Positions 5,659 through 13,482 of a DNA stretch of 14,237 nt are shown here, in pieces. A model generated the notes under the pieces. It worked only from the letters and a program-made list of their open reading frames with translations. It had not been told where the DNA came from and did not search any database. Where the stretch lies: NCBI GenBank assembly GCA_035540955.1, contig DATLFP010000064.1, positions 1 to 14,237 of the forward strand, given 5' to 3'. The position numbers and the translations under genes were made by a program. How positions within the stretch are numbered: the first letter of the stretch is position 1; each line of letters opens with the position of its first letter. The stretch is from DATLFP01 sp035540955 (GTDB lineage: Bacteria; Actinomycetota; Acidimicrobiia; Acidimicrobiales; CADCSY01).

Positions 5659-8600
5659 GTGCAGTGCCCGTCGTGCTCGGCCGAGGTGCCGGCAGGGGCG
5701 CGCTTCTGCTCGTCGTGCGGGCACGCCCTGTTCGCGCCGGCCGACGAGCGGCGGGTGGTCACCGTGCTGTTCGCCGATCTCGTCGGGTTCACGAGCCTGT
5801 CGGAGAAGGTCGACCCCGAGCACGTGAAGAACATCGTCGACCGCTGCTTCGAGCGCCTCGCCGCCGACATCGGCGCGTACGGGGGGCGGGTCGACAAGAT
5901 CGTGGGCGACGCCGTCGTCGCCCTCTTCGGCGCGCCCGTCGCCCACGAGGACGACGCCGAGCGGGCGGTGCGTGCCGGGCTCGAGATGCAGCGGTCACTG
6001 GCCGACCAGGCGGCCGCGATCGGCGCCGACCTGCGCATGCGCATCGGCATCAACACCGGCGAGGTGCTCGTCGGCGCCCTCCGGGCCGGCGGCGACTACA
6101 CGGCGATGGGCGACGTGGTGAACACCGCCAGCCGGTTGCAGACGAACGCCGCGGCCGGCCAGGTCGTGGTCGGCGAGGAGACCTACCTCGCCACCGCCAA
6201 CGTGTTCCGCTACGAGTCGCTGGGGCTCCTCACCGCCCGGGGCCGCGAGGAGCAGGTGCGAGCCTGGGTGGCCCACGAGGCGCTCACCGCGCCGGGTCGG
6301 CGGCCCCGCCGGTCGGAGTCGCCGCTCGTCGGCCGCGACGGCGAGGTCGAGCTGCTGTGCAGCGCCTTCCGCACCGGCATCAACTACCGGCGACCCCACC
6401 TCGCGCTGCTCGTCGGCGAGGCGGGGATGGGCAAGAGCCGCCTGGCCGAGCACGTGGTCGCCAACGTCGCCAGCTCGGAGCGGTGCCTCGTGCTCGTCGG
6501 CCGCAGCCGCCCCTACGGCGAGGCCAACGTCTGGTGGCCGATCGCCGACGCCCTCCGTGGCCACTGCGGGATCGCCCCGACTCACGACGCCGCCGAGGCC
6601 CGGGCCCGCTGCCTGCACGCGGTGGCGAGCGCGCTCGGCGAGGTCGAGTCGGCCGACGTGGCCCGCACCGCCGACGCCCTCCTCTACCTCATGGGCTACG
6701 AGGGCCGCCTCGACGACGTCGAGCCAGCGCGGGCGCGGGGCGAGATCCACGCCGGGATGCGGGCCTTCCTCGAAGGGCTGGCGAGCCAGCACCCGACGCT
6801 GCTCGTGATCTCCGACGTGCAGTGGGCCGACGAGCTCGTGCTGGAGCTCGTCGACAGCCTGCTCGAGCGGCTCCATCGCATCCCGCTCGTCGTGCTGCTG
6901 ACGGCGCGACCCGAGCTCGAGCAGCGATGGCGGCCGACGCCCGGGCGCCACAACCTCGTCGTGCTCAACCTCGACCCGCTCGACGACGACGCCACCGGCG
7001 AGATGCTCACCTCGCTGCTCGGGCGCGACGTCGATCAGCGGGTGCGGGAGGCGCTCATCGAGCGCAGCGGCGGCAACCCGTTGTTCCTCGAGGAGCTCGT
7101 GGCGATCCTCGCCGAGAGCGGCGACCTCGAGAAGGGCGCCGACCGGGTGTCATCGCTCCCCGCCACCCTGCGGGGCCTGGTCGCCGCCCGGCTCGACGCC
7201 CTCCCTTCCGGCGAGCGGGCGGTGCTCGAGGACGCCGCCGTGGTCGGCCGGCGGGGGCCGGTGGCGGCGCTGGTGGCGCTCGGTCAGAGCCGGGGGGCGG
7301 CGGGCACGGTGCGGGCAGCGGTCGACGCGCTCGTGGCCAAGGACCTGCTCGACCTCGATGAGGTCTACGTGGAGTTCGTGTCCGACCTCGTGCGGGAGGT
7401 CGCGTACGGCACCCTCACGAAGGCCGAGCGGGCACGGCGGCACGCGGCCGTCGGCGCGTGGGTCGAGAGCATCGTCGCCGAGACCGAGCGCTCCGACGAG
7501 TTCCTCGACAACCTCGCCCGCCACTACGCGACCTCGGCCGAGCTCACCGCCGAGCTCGGCGGCGTCGTCGGCGTGCCCGACGACCTCACCGAGCGCGCCC
7601 TGGAGGCCCTCGAGCGGGCGGCCGACCGGGCCGAGGACCGCGAGCTGCACATGGACGCGCTCCGGTCCTGGGACCAGATGCTGCGGATCCTCGGCGACGA
7701 GGCGTCGGCGCGGCGGCGGCACGCGCTCGTCGGCCGGGGCCGGGCCCGCATGTGGCTCCGGCGCAACGCCGAGGCCCGCGCCGACCTCGACATGGCGGTG
7801 GCCGAGGCGACCGACGCCGGTGACCGCCTCGCCGTGGCAAGGGCGCGCACGGTGGAGGGCGAGCTGCTCCGCAACGAGGGCCGCTACGAGGAGTCCCTCG
7901 CCGTGCTCGAGGAGGCGCTCGCACTGTGGCGCGAGCTGGGCGACCGGCGGGGCGAGGCCAGCGCGCTGCGGCGCATGGGGATGACGCATCTGTTCTCGGG
8001 CGACCACGACATCGCCGAGCCGCTCCTGTTGGACGCGCTGCATGCCTTCCAGGACATCGGTTCGCGCAAGGGCGTGGCGTGGGCCAACCAGAACCTGGCA
8101 TGGATCGCCTTCTTGCGGGGCGAGTCCGACGTCGCCGAGGAGCGCCTCGAGCGGGCGGAGTCGATGTTCGACGACATCGGCGACTGGGGCGGCCTCGGCT
8201 GGGCGCGCGGGCTGCTCGCCTGGGTGTACTTCACCCGGGGCATGCTCCGGGAGGCCGAGGAGCTCGCGTCGAAGCAGATCGCCGAGGCCGAGGAGTCGGG
8301 CGACCGGTGGGCGCTGGGGATGATGACGGTGCTGCTGGCGTCGGCCCAGCACTGGCAGGGGAACATCAACGCGTCGGTCGAGGCGCTCGAGCACGCCCGC
8401 CAGATCTTCATGGACATCGGCGACCACTGGGGTCAGCTGCGGGCCATCGTCCCCCTGGCGCGCGGCCTGCAGGCCATCGGCCAGCGGGAGGAGGCCGAGC
8501 TGCTCCTGGTCGACGCCGAGGCCATCGTCGATCACTACCCGTCGGGCTCCAACGAGCGACTGATGCCGGCGTTCCTCGGCACCGAGCTGGCCATACAGCG

Positions 8601-9198
8601 GGGCGACGGCAAGGCCGCGCTCGACCTGATGGATCGGGCGTTCGAGGCGGCGCGCACCGAGTGGGACCCGACCTCACCCGGCGGCGGCGAGAACGTCGTG
8701 AACCGGGCGCTGGCCCTCAGCATGGTCGGGCGGGTGGCCGACGCCGTGCCGCTCCTGCGGTCGGCGGCGGGCCTCGTCCGCGACGTCGGCCCGTCGGCCA
8801 ACGTGCTGTCGGCCTACGCGCTGGTCCTGGCGGCGGCCGGCGACGTCGAGGGCGCCCGCGCGCAAGCGGCGCGGGTGGCGGCGCTCGACGGGGGCACCTA
8901 CCTCGATCACGCGACGGCCCTGATGGCCGAGTCGTGCGCGGCCGCCGCCGCCGGCGACGTCGACGGCGCGCTCGCCGCCCTCGACGCCACCGATCAGCGG
9001 GTGAGCCCGACCGACGACGACCTGGTGAAGGCCATCGCCCAGCTGGCCCGGGCCCGGGTCCTGGCCGCCATCGGGTCGCCCGGCGCCGACGAGGTGCTCG
9101 CCGTGGCCGGCGCCGCCCTCGCCGCCCTCGCGGTCGACGCCCAGGGCTGGGACGCCGTCTTCCTCGCCGCCACCGGCCCGGTCCGCCCCGCCTCGTAG
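5659..9198 (+). CDS. Class III adenylate cyclase fused to an AAA/NACHT-like ATPase and TPR-like repeats
   Basis: This 1179-residue cytoplasmic protein starts with a zinc ribbon (Cys3, Cys6, Cys17, Cys20). A class III cyclase domain follows (about 31-180) with metal-binding Asp40 (FADLVGFT) and Asp84 (KIVGDAVVALFG), Lys80 and Asp146 at the purine-selecting positions, and Asn155/Arg159 in GDVVNTASRL; it therefore looks active and specific for ATP. The ATPase begins SPLVGRDGE (221), with Walker A GEAGMGKS (253-260) and a Walker B-like LLVISDVQWAD (Asp386). The region from about 590 to the end is helical, with TPR-like units clearest near 735-960 (for example GDRRGEASALRRMG, GDWGGLGWARGLLAW). No C-terminal LuxR-type DNA-binding domain is present, unlike many relatives. 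The trigger is unknown. I chose GTG 5659 over the in-frame GTG 5578 because the zinc ribbon begins immediately and a -10 element precedes it. Confidence 0.9.
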   Translation: MQCPSCSAEVPAGARFCSSCGHALFAPADERRVVTVLFADLVGFTSLSEKVDPEHVKNIVDRCFERLAADIGAYGGRVDKIVGDAVVALFGAPVAHEDDAERAVRAGLEMQRSLADQAAAIGADLRMRIGINTGEVLVGALRAGGDYTAMGDVVNTASRLQTNAAAGQVVVGEETYLATANVFRYESLGLLTARGREEQVRAWVAHEALTAPGRRPRRSESPLVGRDGEVELLCSAFRTGINYRRPHLALLVGEAGMGKSRLAEHVVANVASSERCLVLVGRSRPYGEANVWWPIADALRGHCGIAPTHDAAEARARCLHAVASALGEVESADVARTADALLYLMGYEGRLDDVEPARARGEIHAGMRAFLEGLASQHPTLLVISDVQWADELVLELVDSLLERLHRIPLVVLLTARPELEQRWRPTPGRHNLVVLNLDPLDDDATGEMLTSLLGRDVDQRVREALIERSGGNPLFLEELVAILAESGDLEKGADRVSSLPATLRGLVAARLDALPSGERAVLEDAAVVGRRGPVAALVALGQSRGAAGTVRAAVDALVAKDLLDLDEVYVEFVSDLVREVAYGTLTKAERARRHAAVGAWVESIVAETERSDEFLDNLARHYATSAELTAELGGVVGVPDDLTERALEALERAADRAEDRELHMDALRSWDQMLRILGDEASARRRHALVGRGRARMWLRRNAEARADLDMAVAEATDAGDRLAVARARTVEGELLRNEGRYEESLAVLEEALALWRELGDRRGEASALRRMGMTHLFSGDHDIAEPLLLDALHAFQDIGSRKGVAWANQNLAWIAFLRGESDVAEERLERAESMFDDIGDWGGLGWARGLLAWVYFTRGMLREAEELASKQIAEAEESGDRWALGMMTVLLASAQHWQGNINASVEALEHARQIFMDIGDHWGQLRAIVPLARGLQAIGQREEAELLLVDAEAIVDHYPSGSNERLMPAFLGTELAIQRGDGKAALDLMDRAFEAARTEWDPTSPGGGENVVNRALALSMVGRVADAVPLLRSAAGLVRDVGPSANVLSAYALVLAAAGDVEGARAQAARVAALDGGTYLDHATALMAESCAAAAAGDVDGALAALDATDQRVSPTDDDLVKAIAQLARARVLAAIGSPGADEVLAVAGAALAALAVDAQGWDAVFLAATGPVRPAS

Positions 9199-9206
9199 AC
9201 CCCGCG

Positions 9207-10133
9207 TCAGTGGTGGACGCGCGGGGCGGTGGCGGTGGGGCCGTCGGGGGGAAGTGACTGGGTCAGGGTGAGGGTGGGCGCCCAGAGGTCGCCGTGCTCG
9301 GCGATGCGGTCGAGCACGTCGGGCGCGGTGAAGGTGAGGAGGGCGGCGTCGCGCTCGTCGTGGGCGGCTTCCACCTCGGTCCAGGTGACCGGCGTCGACA
9401 CCGTCGGCTGCTCGCGCGCTCGCAGCGAGTAGGCGCACACCGTGGTCTTGTGGAACGAGTTCTGCATCCAGTCGACGAGCACCTTGCCGCGGCGCAGGTC
9501 GCGCTTCTGCACGCTCACGACCCGACCGGGCTCCTCCCGTTCCATGAGCTCGGCCACGTACTTGGCGAAGCCGGTGGTGTGGTCGTAGTCGTTCTCGCCG
9601 TTCAGCGGCAGGTACACCTGCAGACCCTTCGAGCCCGAGGTCTTGGCCACGCAGTCGAGGCCGATCCCGGCCAGCAGGTCGCGGATCCAGAGGGCGACAT
9701 CCGCGCAGTCGAGGATGTCGGCGGGCGGACCGGGATCGAGGTCGAACACGACCATCGTGGGGTTGTCGGGGGTGGCGGCGCGCGCCATCGTCGTGTGCAG
9801 CTCGAGGGAGGCGAGATTGGCGGCCCACACCACCGCCGCCACCGAGTCGAGCTGGCAGTACTCGATGAAGCCGTCCTCGGAGCGCACCGGCTGCACCGGC
9901 ACCCAGTTGGGGTGGTGGCGCGGGCAGTTCTTCTCGTAGAAGAACTTGCCGTCGACGCCGTCGGGATACCGCTTCAGGGTGATGGCGCGGTCACCGAGGT
10001 GCGGGAGGAGGGTGGGCGCGACCCGGGCGTAGTAGTCGATGACCTCGCCCTTGGTGAACCCGGGCGCGGGATAGAGCACCTTGTCGAGGTTCGACAGCTT
10101 GAGCTCGTGCCCGTCGATCTCGACGAGGGTCAT
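9207..10133 (-). CDS. ligD: LigD-type NHEJ polymerase/primase domain protein (stand-alone)
   Basis: This 308-residue archaeo-eukaryotic primase-type polymerase fills gaps and adds nucleotides at broken DNA ends during NHEJ. Motif I is VVFDLDPGPP with metal-binding Asp131 and Asp133; Asp221 (VLVDWMQN) is the third carboxylate; His113 is in LASLELH. Motif II reads SGSKGLQ (166-172), with Gln172 where the catalytic His of P. aeruginosa LigD (His710, from memory) would fall by exact spacing from Asp133. No phosphoesterase or ligase domain is attached. The ATG at 10133 begins MTLVEIDGHELKL, 4 bp after the Ku stop. A longer frame upstream is Arg-rich antisense-like sequence overlapping Ku. Last gene of the operon, convergent with the cyclase gene (8 bp apart). 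Confidence 0.92.
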   Translation of the reverse strand: MTLVEIDGHELKLSNLDKVLYPAPGFTKGEVIDYYARVAPTLLPHLGDRAITLKRYPDGVDGKFFYEKNCPRHHPNWVPVQPVRSEDGFIEYCQLDSVAAVVWAANLASLELHTTMARAATPDNPTMVVFDLDPGPPADILDCADVALWIRDLLAGIGLDCVAKTSGSKGLQVYLPLNGENDYDHTTGFAKYVAELMEREEPGRVVSVQKRDLRRGKVLVDWMQNSFHKTTVCAYSLRAREQPTVSTPVTWTEVEAAHDERDAALLTFTAPDVLDRIAEHGDLWAPTLTLTQSLPPDGPTATAPRVHH

Positions 10134-10137
10134 GGGC

Positions 10138-11037
10138 TCAGGCGCTCTTCTTGGCTCGCTTCTTCGCCGCCGGCTTCTCCGCCGCGGCGTCCTCGGCGTC
10201 CGCACCCGACGCGTCGCTCTCGCCGTCGCCGGCCGCCGGGTGGCGCTTGCGGGCGGCCCGGGCGTCCTTCACGCTCGCCTCGAGGGCGGCGAGCAGGTCG
10301 ACAACCTTGGTCTCCTCAACGGCGACCGGTGCCTCGACGACGGTCTCGACCCCCTCGGCCTTCTGCTCGATCAGAGCGAGCACCTTGTCGCGGTACTCGT
10401 CGCGGAACTGCTCGGGCTCGAACGCGGTGGTGAGCGAGTCGATGAGCTGCTTGGCCATGGCGAGCTCGCGATCGGACACCTCGATGTCGTCGAGGCCGTC
10501 GAACTCGCTCACCTCTTCGGGCGGGATGACCTCGTCGGCGTAGACCATCGTGGAGATCACGAGCTTGCCGTCCTTGGGCCGCAGCGCCGCGAGGTACTGC
10601 TTCGTGCGCATTACGAACCGGGCGATGGCGACCTTGTTCTCCTGCTCCATGGCCTGCACGAGGAGGGCGTAGGGCTTCTCGGTGCCCTTCACCGGCGCCA
10701 CGTAGTAGGCGGCGTCGTAGAAGATCGGGTCGATCTCGCTGAGGTCGATGAACTCCTCGATGTCGATGGTGTGGGTGGCCTCGGGATCGAGGGCGTCGAG
10801 CTCCTCGGGCTCGATGAGCACGTACCGGTCAGGTGAAAGCTCGTAGCCCTTGACGATCGCCTCGTAGGGCACCTCGGTGCCGTCGGTGGCCGACACCCGC
10901 TGCATCTTGATGCGCGACCCGGTGCGCGAGTCGATCTGGTTGAACGAGACGTTCTTGCGGGAGACGGCGTTGAACAGCTTGATCGGGATGTTGACCAGCC
11001 CGAAGCTGATCGAGCCGCTCCAGATCGCACGGGGCAT
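10138..11037 (-). CDS. ku: Ku, bacterial NHEJ end-binding protein
   Basis: The 299-residue protein opens MPRAIWSGSISFGLVNIPIK, the hallmark start of bacterial Ku. The ring-forming core spans about 1-255 and includes EPEELDAL (76-83), YYVAP (111-115) and the YRDKVLALIEQKAEG helix (215-229). Ku homodimers encircle double-strand ends and recruit the ligase and polymerase. The tail from about 262 is Ala/Asp/Glu-rich and ends in a Lys/Arg cluster (KPAAKKRAKKSA), an extended basic C-terminus of the kind known to add DNA binding in some actinobacterial Ku proteins. The ATG at 11037 has taggag 5 bases upstream, the best ribosome binding site in this operon. Gaps are 8 bp to the ligase upstream and 4 bp to the polymerase downstream. 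Confidence 0.97.
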   Translation of the reverse strand: MPRAIWSGSISFGLVNIPIKLFNAVSRKNVSFNQIDSRTGSRIKMQRVSATDGTEVPYEAIVKGYELSPDRYVLIEPEELDALDPEATHTIDIEEFIDLSEIDPIFYDAAYYVAPVKGTEKPYALLVQAMEQENKVAIARFVMRTKQYLAALRPKDGKLVISTMVYADEVIPPEEVSEFDGLDDIEVSDRELAMAKQLIDSLTTAFEPEQFRDEYRDKVLALIEQKAEGVETVVEAPVAVEETKVVDLLAALEASVKDARAARKRHPAAGDGESDASGADAEDAAAEKPAAKKRAKKSA

Positions 11038-11045
11038 GACTTCTC

Positions 11046-12026
11046 CTACGGGGATCGGTCCTTGTCGGGATCAGTGTTGACGCCGCCGGGCGATTTGTCG
11101 ATCCGTTCGCCCTTGTACGAGGGATGACGCAGGATCCCCTCGTTTGTCATCTCCGTGTACTCGACATCCGTGACGATCGTGGGCGCCACGAACACCGTTC
11201 CCCGTTTGAGGTACTGCACGTTCTCCGTGAACGGGTTGATCTCGCTCACGGTGGGCGCCAGCACCGACTCGAGCCGGCGCAGCTCGCGGTCGGTGAAGCC
11301 GGTCCCGACGTTGCCGACGTAGCGCAGGCCGCCGCTGGCGCCGGCGGGCACGCCGAGGGCGAGCGACCCGATGGTGCCGGCCCGGCGGCCCTCGCCCGGG
11401 GTCCAGCCGCCCACCACGAACTCGTTGCGGTTGACCCGCTTGACCTTGGTCCAGAGCCGGCTGCGCTGACCGGGCACGTACGCGCTGTCGAGCCGCTTGG
11501 CGACGACACCCTCCAGCTGCCGGTCCTCGGCGGCGGCGACCGTCACGTCTCCCTCCCCGACGAAGGCCGGCGGGGTGGCCCAGCACGCGCCCCGCACGTC
11601 GAGGTCCTCGAGCACCGCCCGTCGCTCGGTCCACGGCTGCGCCATCAGCGTGGTGTCGTCGAGGTGGAGCACGTCGAACGCGAAGTAGGCGGCGGGCACG
11701 CGGGTGACGAGGTCGTTGGGTGGGGCGACGACGTGCATCCGCTCCTGGAGGCGCTGGAACGACGGCACACCCCGGTCGTCGAGGGCGACGATCTCGCCGT
11801 CGAGGATCGCCGGGCGGCCGCCGAGGCGCTCGCCGAGGCCGGCCAGCTCGGGCCACGAGCGGGTGATGTCGCGGAGGTTGCGCGACTCGAACCGCACCGC
11901 GCGCCCGTCCCAGTAGGCGATGGCGCGGATGCCGTCCCACTTCAGCTCGAACGCCCACCGGTCCTGGTCGGCGGGCAGCGTCCCGGCGGTCGCCAGCATC
12001 GGCTTGATGTGGGCGGGCAGGACCAC
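11046..12026 (-). CDS. ligD: ATP-dependent DNA ligase, NHEJ type (LigD ligase domain or LigC-like)
   Basis: This 326-residue ligase has the adenylation Lys29 in ELKWDGIRA (27-35), motif Ia Arg near FESRN (46-50), LDGEIV (75-80, Glu78), motif III YFAFDVLHLD (114-123), motif IV EGVVAKR (172-178) and motif V LWTKVKR (191-197), followed by an OB-fold domain ending near HPSYKGERIDKSP. Size and ending match the ligase module of LigD, but it stands alone; a LigC label is also defensible. The start is a GTG at 12026 with no strong ribosome binding site, 9 bp after the stop of the iron-enzyme gene, which suggests translational coupling. It probably seals ends held by the Ku encoded next. Confidence 0.94.
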   Translation of the reverse strand: MVLPAHIKPMLATAGTLPADQDRWAFELKWDGIRAIAYWDGRAVRFESRNLRDITRSWPELAGLGERLGGRPAILDGEIVALDDRGVPSFQRLQERMHVVAPPNDLVTRVPAAYFAFDVLHLDDTTLMAQPWTERRAVLEDLDVRGACWATPPAFVGEGDVTVAAAEDRQLEGVVAKRLDSAYVPGQRSRLWTKVKRVNRNEFVVGGWTPGEGRRAGTIGSLALGVPAGASGGLRYVGNVGTGFTDRELRRLESVLAPTVSEINPFTENVQYLKRGTVFVAPTIVTDVEYTEMTNEGILRHPSYKGERIDKSPGGVNTDPDKDRSP

Positions 12027-12035
12027 CCACGAACG

Positions 12036-12932
12036 CTACGCCGCCAACTTGGCGGAACCGACGAAGCGGGCGTGCATGGCCGAGAAGAACCGGGCGTTCA
12101 CCGCCGATCGCCACCGAGCGCCCCGCACGATCCGCTCGCCCCAATCGCCACGGTCCTCGAGCGAGCCGACGACCTTGTCGACCCAGTCCTTGCCGTGGCG
12201 AGGGTCGGCTTCGGCGTGCTCGGCATAGAAGTCGAGGGCGTCCCACCCGCACCCGAGGCGCTCGAGGCCCCGCACCACCTTGCGGCAGCGAGGGCCTGCT
12301 TGCAGCTCGATGAGGCCGAGCGCGCCGATCATCTCCGGCTGCAGCCACCGGTTGGTCGCGAGCAGCGAACCGAGGGCAGCCCGCTCGAGGGCCTCGATGG
12401 GCAGCTCCTGGCGCGACACCTCGCGCAGCCCGACGGCGCGTGCCAGCTTGCGGTGCAGCTCGGTGTGGACCCGGTCCAGCCGGCCGTTGCCCATCTCGTC
12501 CCAGTAGTTCTGGGCCAGCTCCAGCTTGGCGATGCCGTCCATGCCGATCTGGCACGCGGCGACGAGGTCGTCGAACCCGCCGTCGGGCCCGCCCTCGACC
12601 GAGAGGTACTCGCGCAGCTCCTCGATGGTCGCCTCGTCGGCCAGCCACTCGTACAGCGGCGGCACGAGGTCGATGCGGCCGAGAGCCCGCATGGCGGCCG
12701 AGGCCTCATGGCGATCGACGCCGGGGAGGTCGAGGTGGTCGAGGCGGGCGACGAACCAGTCGTCGAGCTCGTACTTCAGGGCCGCGGTGTCGGGATGGTG
12801 CTGGAGCCGGGCCCGGTCGCCGAGCGAGTCGATGGGCGCGAGGTGCAGGTCGTGCACCTCGAGCAGGGTGATGAGTCGTTCTTCCGCCGTTTGCACTGCC
12901 GGGCGGCCTACCCCGTGCCGTCGCGAGTTCAC
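12036..12932 (-). CDS. Haem-oxygenase-like (iron-containing redox enzyme family) protein, first gene of the NHEJ operon
   Basis: This 298-residue, mostly helical protein resembles the iron-containing redox enzyme family with a haem-oxygenase-like fold (the group that includes di-iron oxidases such as UndA and BesC). Suggestive parts are EYLSVEGGPDGGFDDLVA (108-125), ELAQNYWDEMGNGRLDRVH (138-156) and YAEHAEADPRHGKDWVDKV (236-254); Glu and His residues there (Glu138, Glu146, His156, His239, His246) are plausible metal ligands, assigned by eye. Its substrate is unknown. The GTG start at 12932 has no clear ribosome binding site; GTG 12896 (VQTAEERLITLLEVHDLH) is a credible alternative. It sits 9 bp before the ligase on the same strand, so it is likely transcribed with the NHEJ genes. 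TenA- or PqqC-like functions are less likely alternatives in the same fold. Confidence 0.75.
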   Translation of the reverse strand: MNSRRHGVGRPAVQTAEERLITLLEVHDLHLAPIDSLGDRARLQHHPDTAALKYELDDWFVARLDHLDLPGVDRHEASAAMRALGRIDLVPPLYEWLADEATIEELREYLSVEGGPDGGFDDLVAACQIGMDGIAKLELAQNYWDEMGNGRLDRVHTELHRKLARAVGLREVSRQELPIEALERAALGSLLATNRWLQPEMIGALGLIELQAGPRCRKVVRGLERLGCGWDALDFYAEHAEADPRHGKDWVDKVVGSLEDRGDWGERIVRGARWRSAVNARFFSAMHARFVGSAKLAA

Positions 12933-12961
12933 GCATGGCCAGGATGGGGAACGAGGGAGCC

Positions 12962-13057
12962 ATGATCCGCACGCTCCTCCTCATCCTGTTGATCCTCTTG
13001 ATCGTCGGCGCCTTTACCGGCCCCCGCTACTACCGGAGCCGCCGGGGCGGCCTCTAG
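12962..13057 (+). CDS. 31-residue single-helix membrane protein
   Basis: An ATG at 12962, with gagggag about 2-5 bases upstream, encodes 31 residues: a leucine/isoleucine-rich helix (LLLILLILLIVGAF, residues 5-18) followed by a basic tail (YYRSRRG). The N-terminus is short, so a one-pass membrane protein with a positively charged cytoplasmic end is likely. It is divergent from the iron-enzyme gene (29-bp gap). Its TAG (13055-13057) overlaps the minus-strand stop of the next gene in a shared CTAG. The ribosome binding site and clean helix favour a real gene. I do not recognise a family and assign no function. Confidence 0.55.
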   Translation: MIRTLLLILLILLIVGAFTGPRYYRSRRGGL

Positions 13058-13419
13058 CCCTTCGGCGCCTCGAGGACCTTCACGCACGACGGGCCGTCGC
13101 CCGCCGCTTCCGCCGAGCGGTGGAGCACGGCCCGTTCGGGCGTCACGTGCAGCCGGCCGTCGACCACCGTGGCGGTGCCGTCGACGAGCAGGCTGAAGTC
13201 GGCGAACGCGGCCGACGGCCAGAGCAGGGTGACGGCCGGTCGTGCCTCGACGTTGGTCGCGGTCCGGGTGCCAGCCCCGCCGACGAGCACGTCGCCGTCC
13301 CAGGAGAGCCGGAGGGAGACGACGTGCGGGCCGTCGTCGCCAACGGTGACCGCGAACGCCGTGTCCCCTCGCCGGCCGATCTCTTCCCGCAGCTGGTCGA
13401 GCGACACCGCGATGCTCAT
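13054..13419 (-). CDS. Small split-barrel protein of the pyridoxamine 5'-phosphate oxidase-like superfamily
   Basis: This 121-residue protein has the layout of FMN- or F420-binding split-barrel proteins: an N-terminal helix (SLDQLREEIGRRG), a first strand pair (TAFAVTVGDDGPHVVSLRL, 20-38), DGDVLVGGAGTRTATNVEAR (41-60) with the usual TNVEARPAVTLLW segment, and a second pair of strands (SLLVDGTATVVDGRLHV). Relatives reduce or oxidise small molecules with a flavin, or bind haem; the substrate cannot be told here. The ATG at 13419 starts the recognisable domain, and the ribosome binding site is weak. It is divergent from the lipoprotein gene (63-bp gap) and overlaps the end of the 31-residue ORF by 3 bp, tail to tail. 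Confidence 0.75.
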   Translation of the reverse strand: MSIAVSLDQLREEIGRRGDTAFAVTVGDDGPHVVSLRLSWDGDVLVGGAGTRTATNVEARPAVTLLWPSAAFADFSLLVDGTATVVDGRLHVTPERAVLHRSAEAAGDGPSCVKVLEAPKG

Positions 13420-13482
13420 GCGTGGAGTCTCGCGCCGGTAGGGTGCCGCCTCCATCCCTGAGATCGAGGAGAACCTGATCCG

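Noticed and set aside
9199..9206. Terminator between the convergent cyclase and polymerase genes
   Set aside because: The gap is only 8 bp and no stem is visible there; the same holds for the 3-bp gap after ndh.
12041..12055. Palindrome ccgccaa-c-ttggcgg
   Set aside because: It lies in the last codons of the iron-enzyme gene and has a one-base centre; coincidence in coding sequence is enough, and no T-run follows to suggest a terminator.
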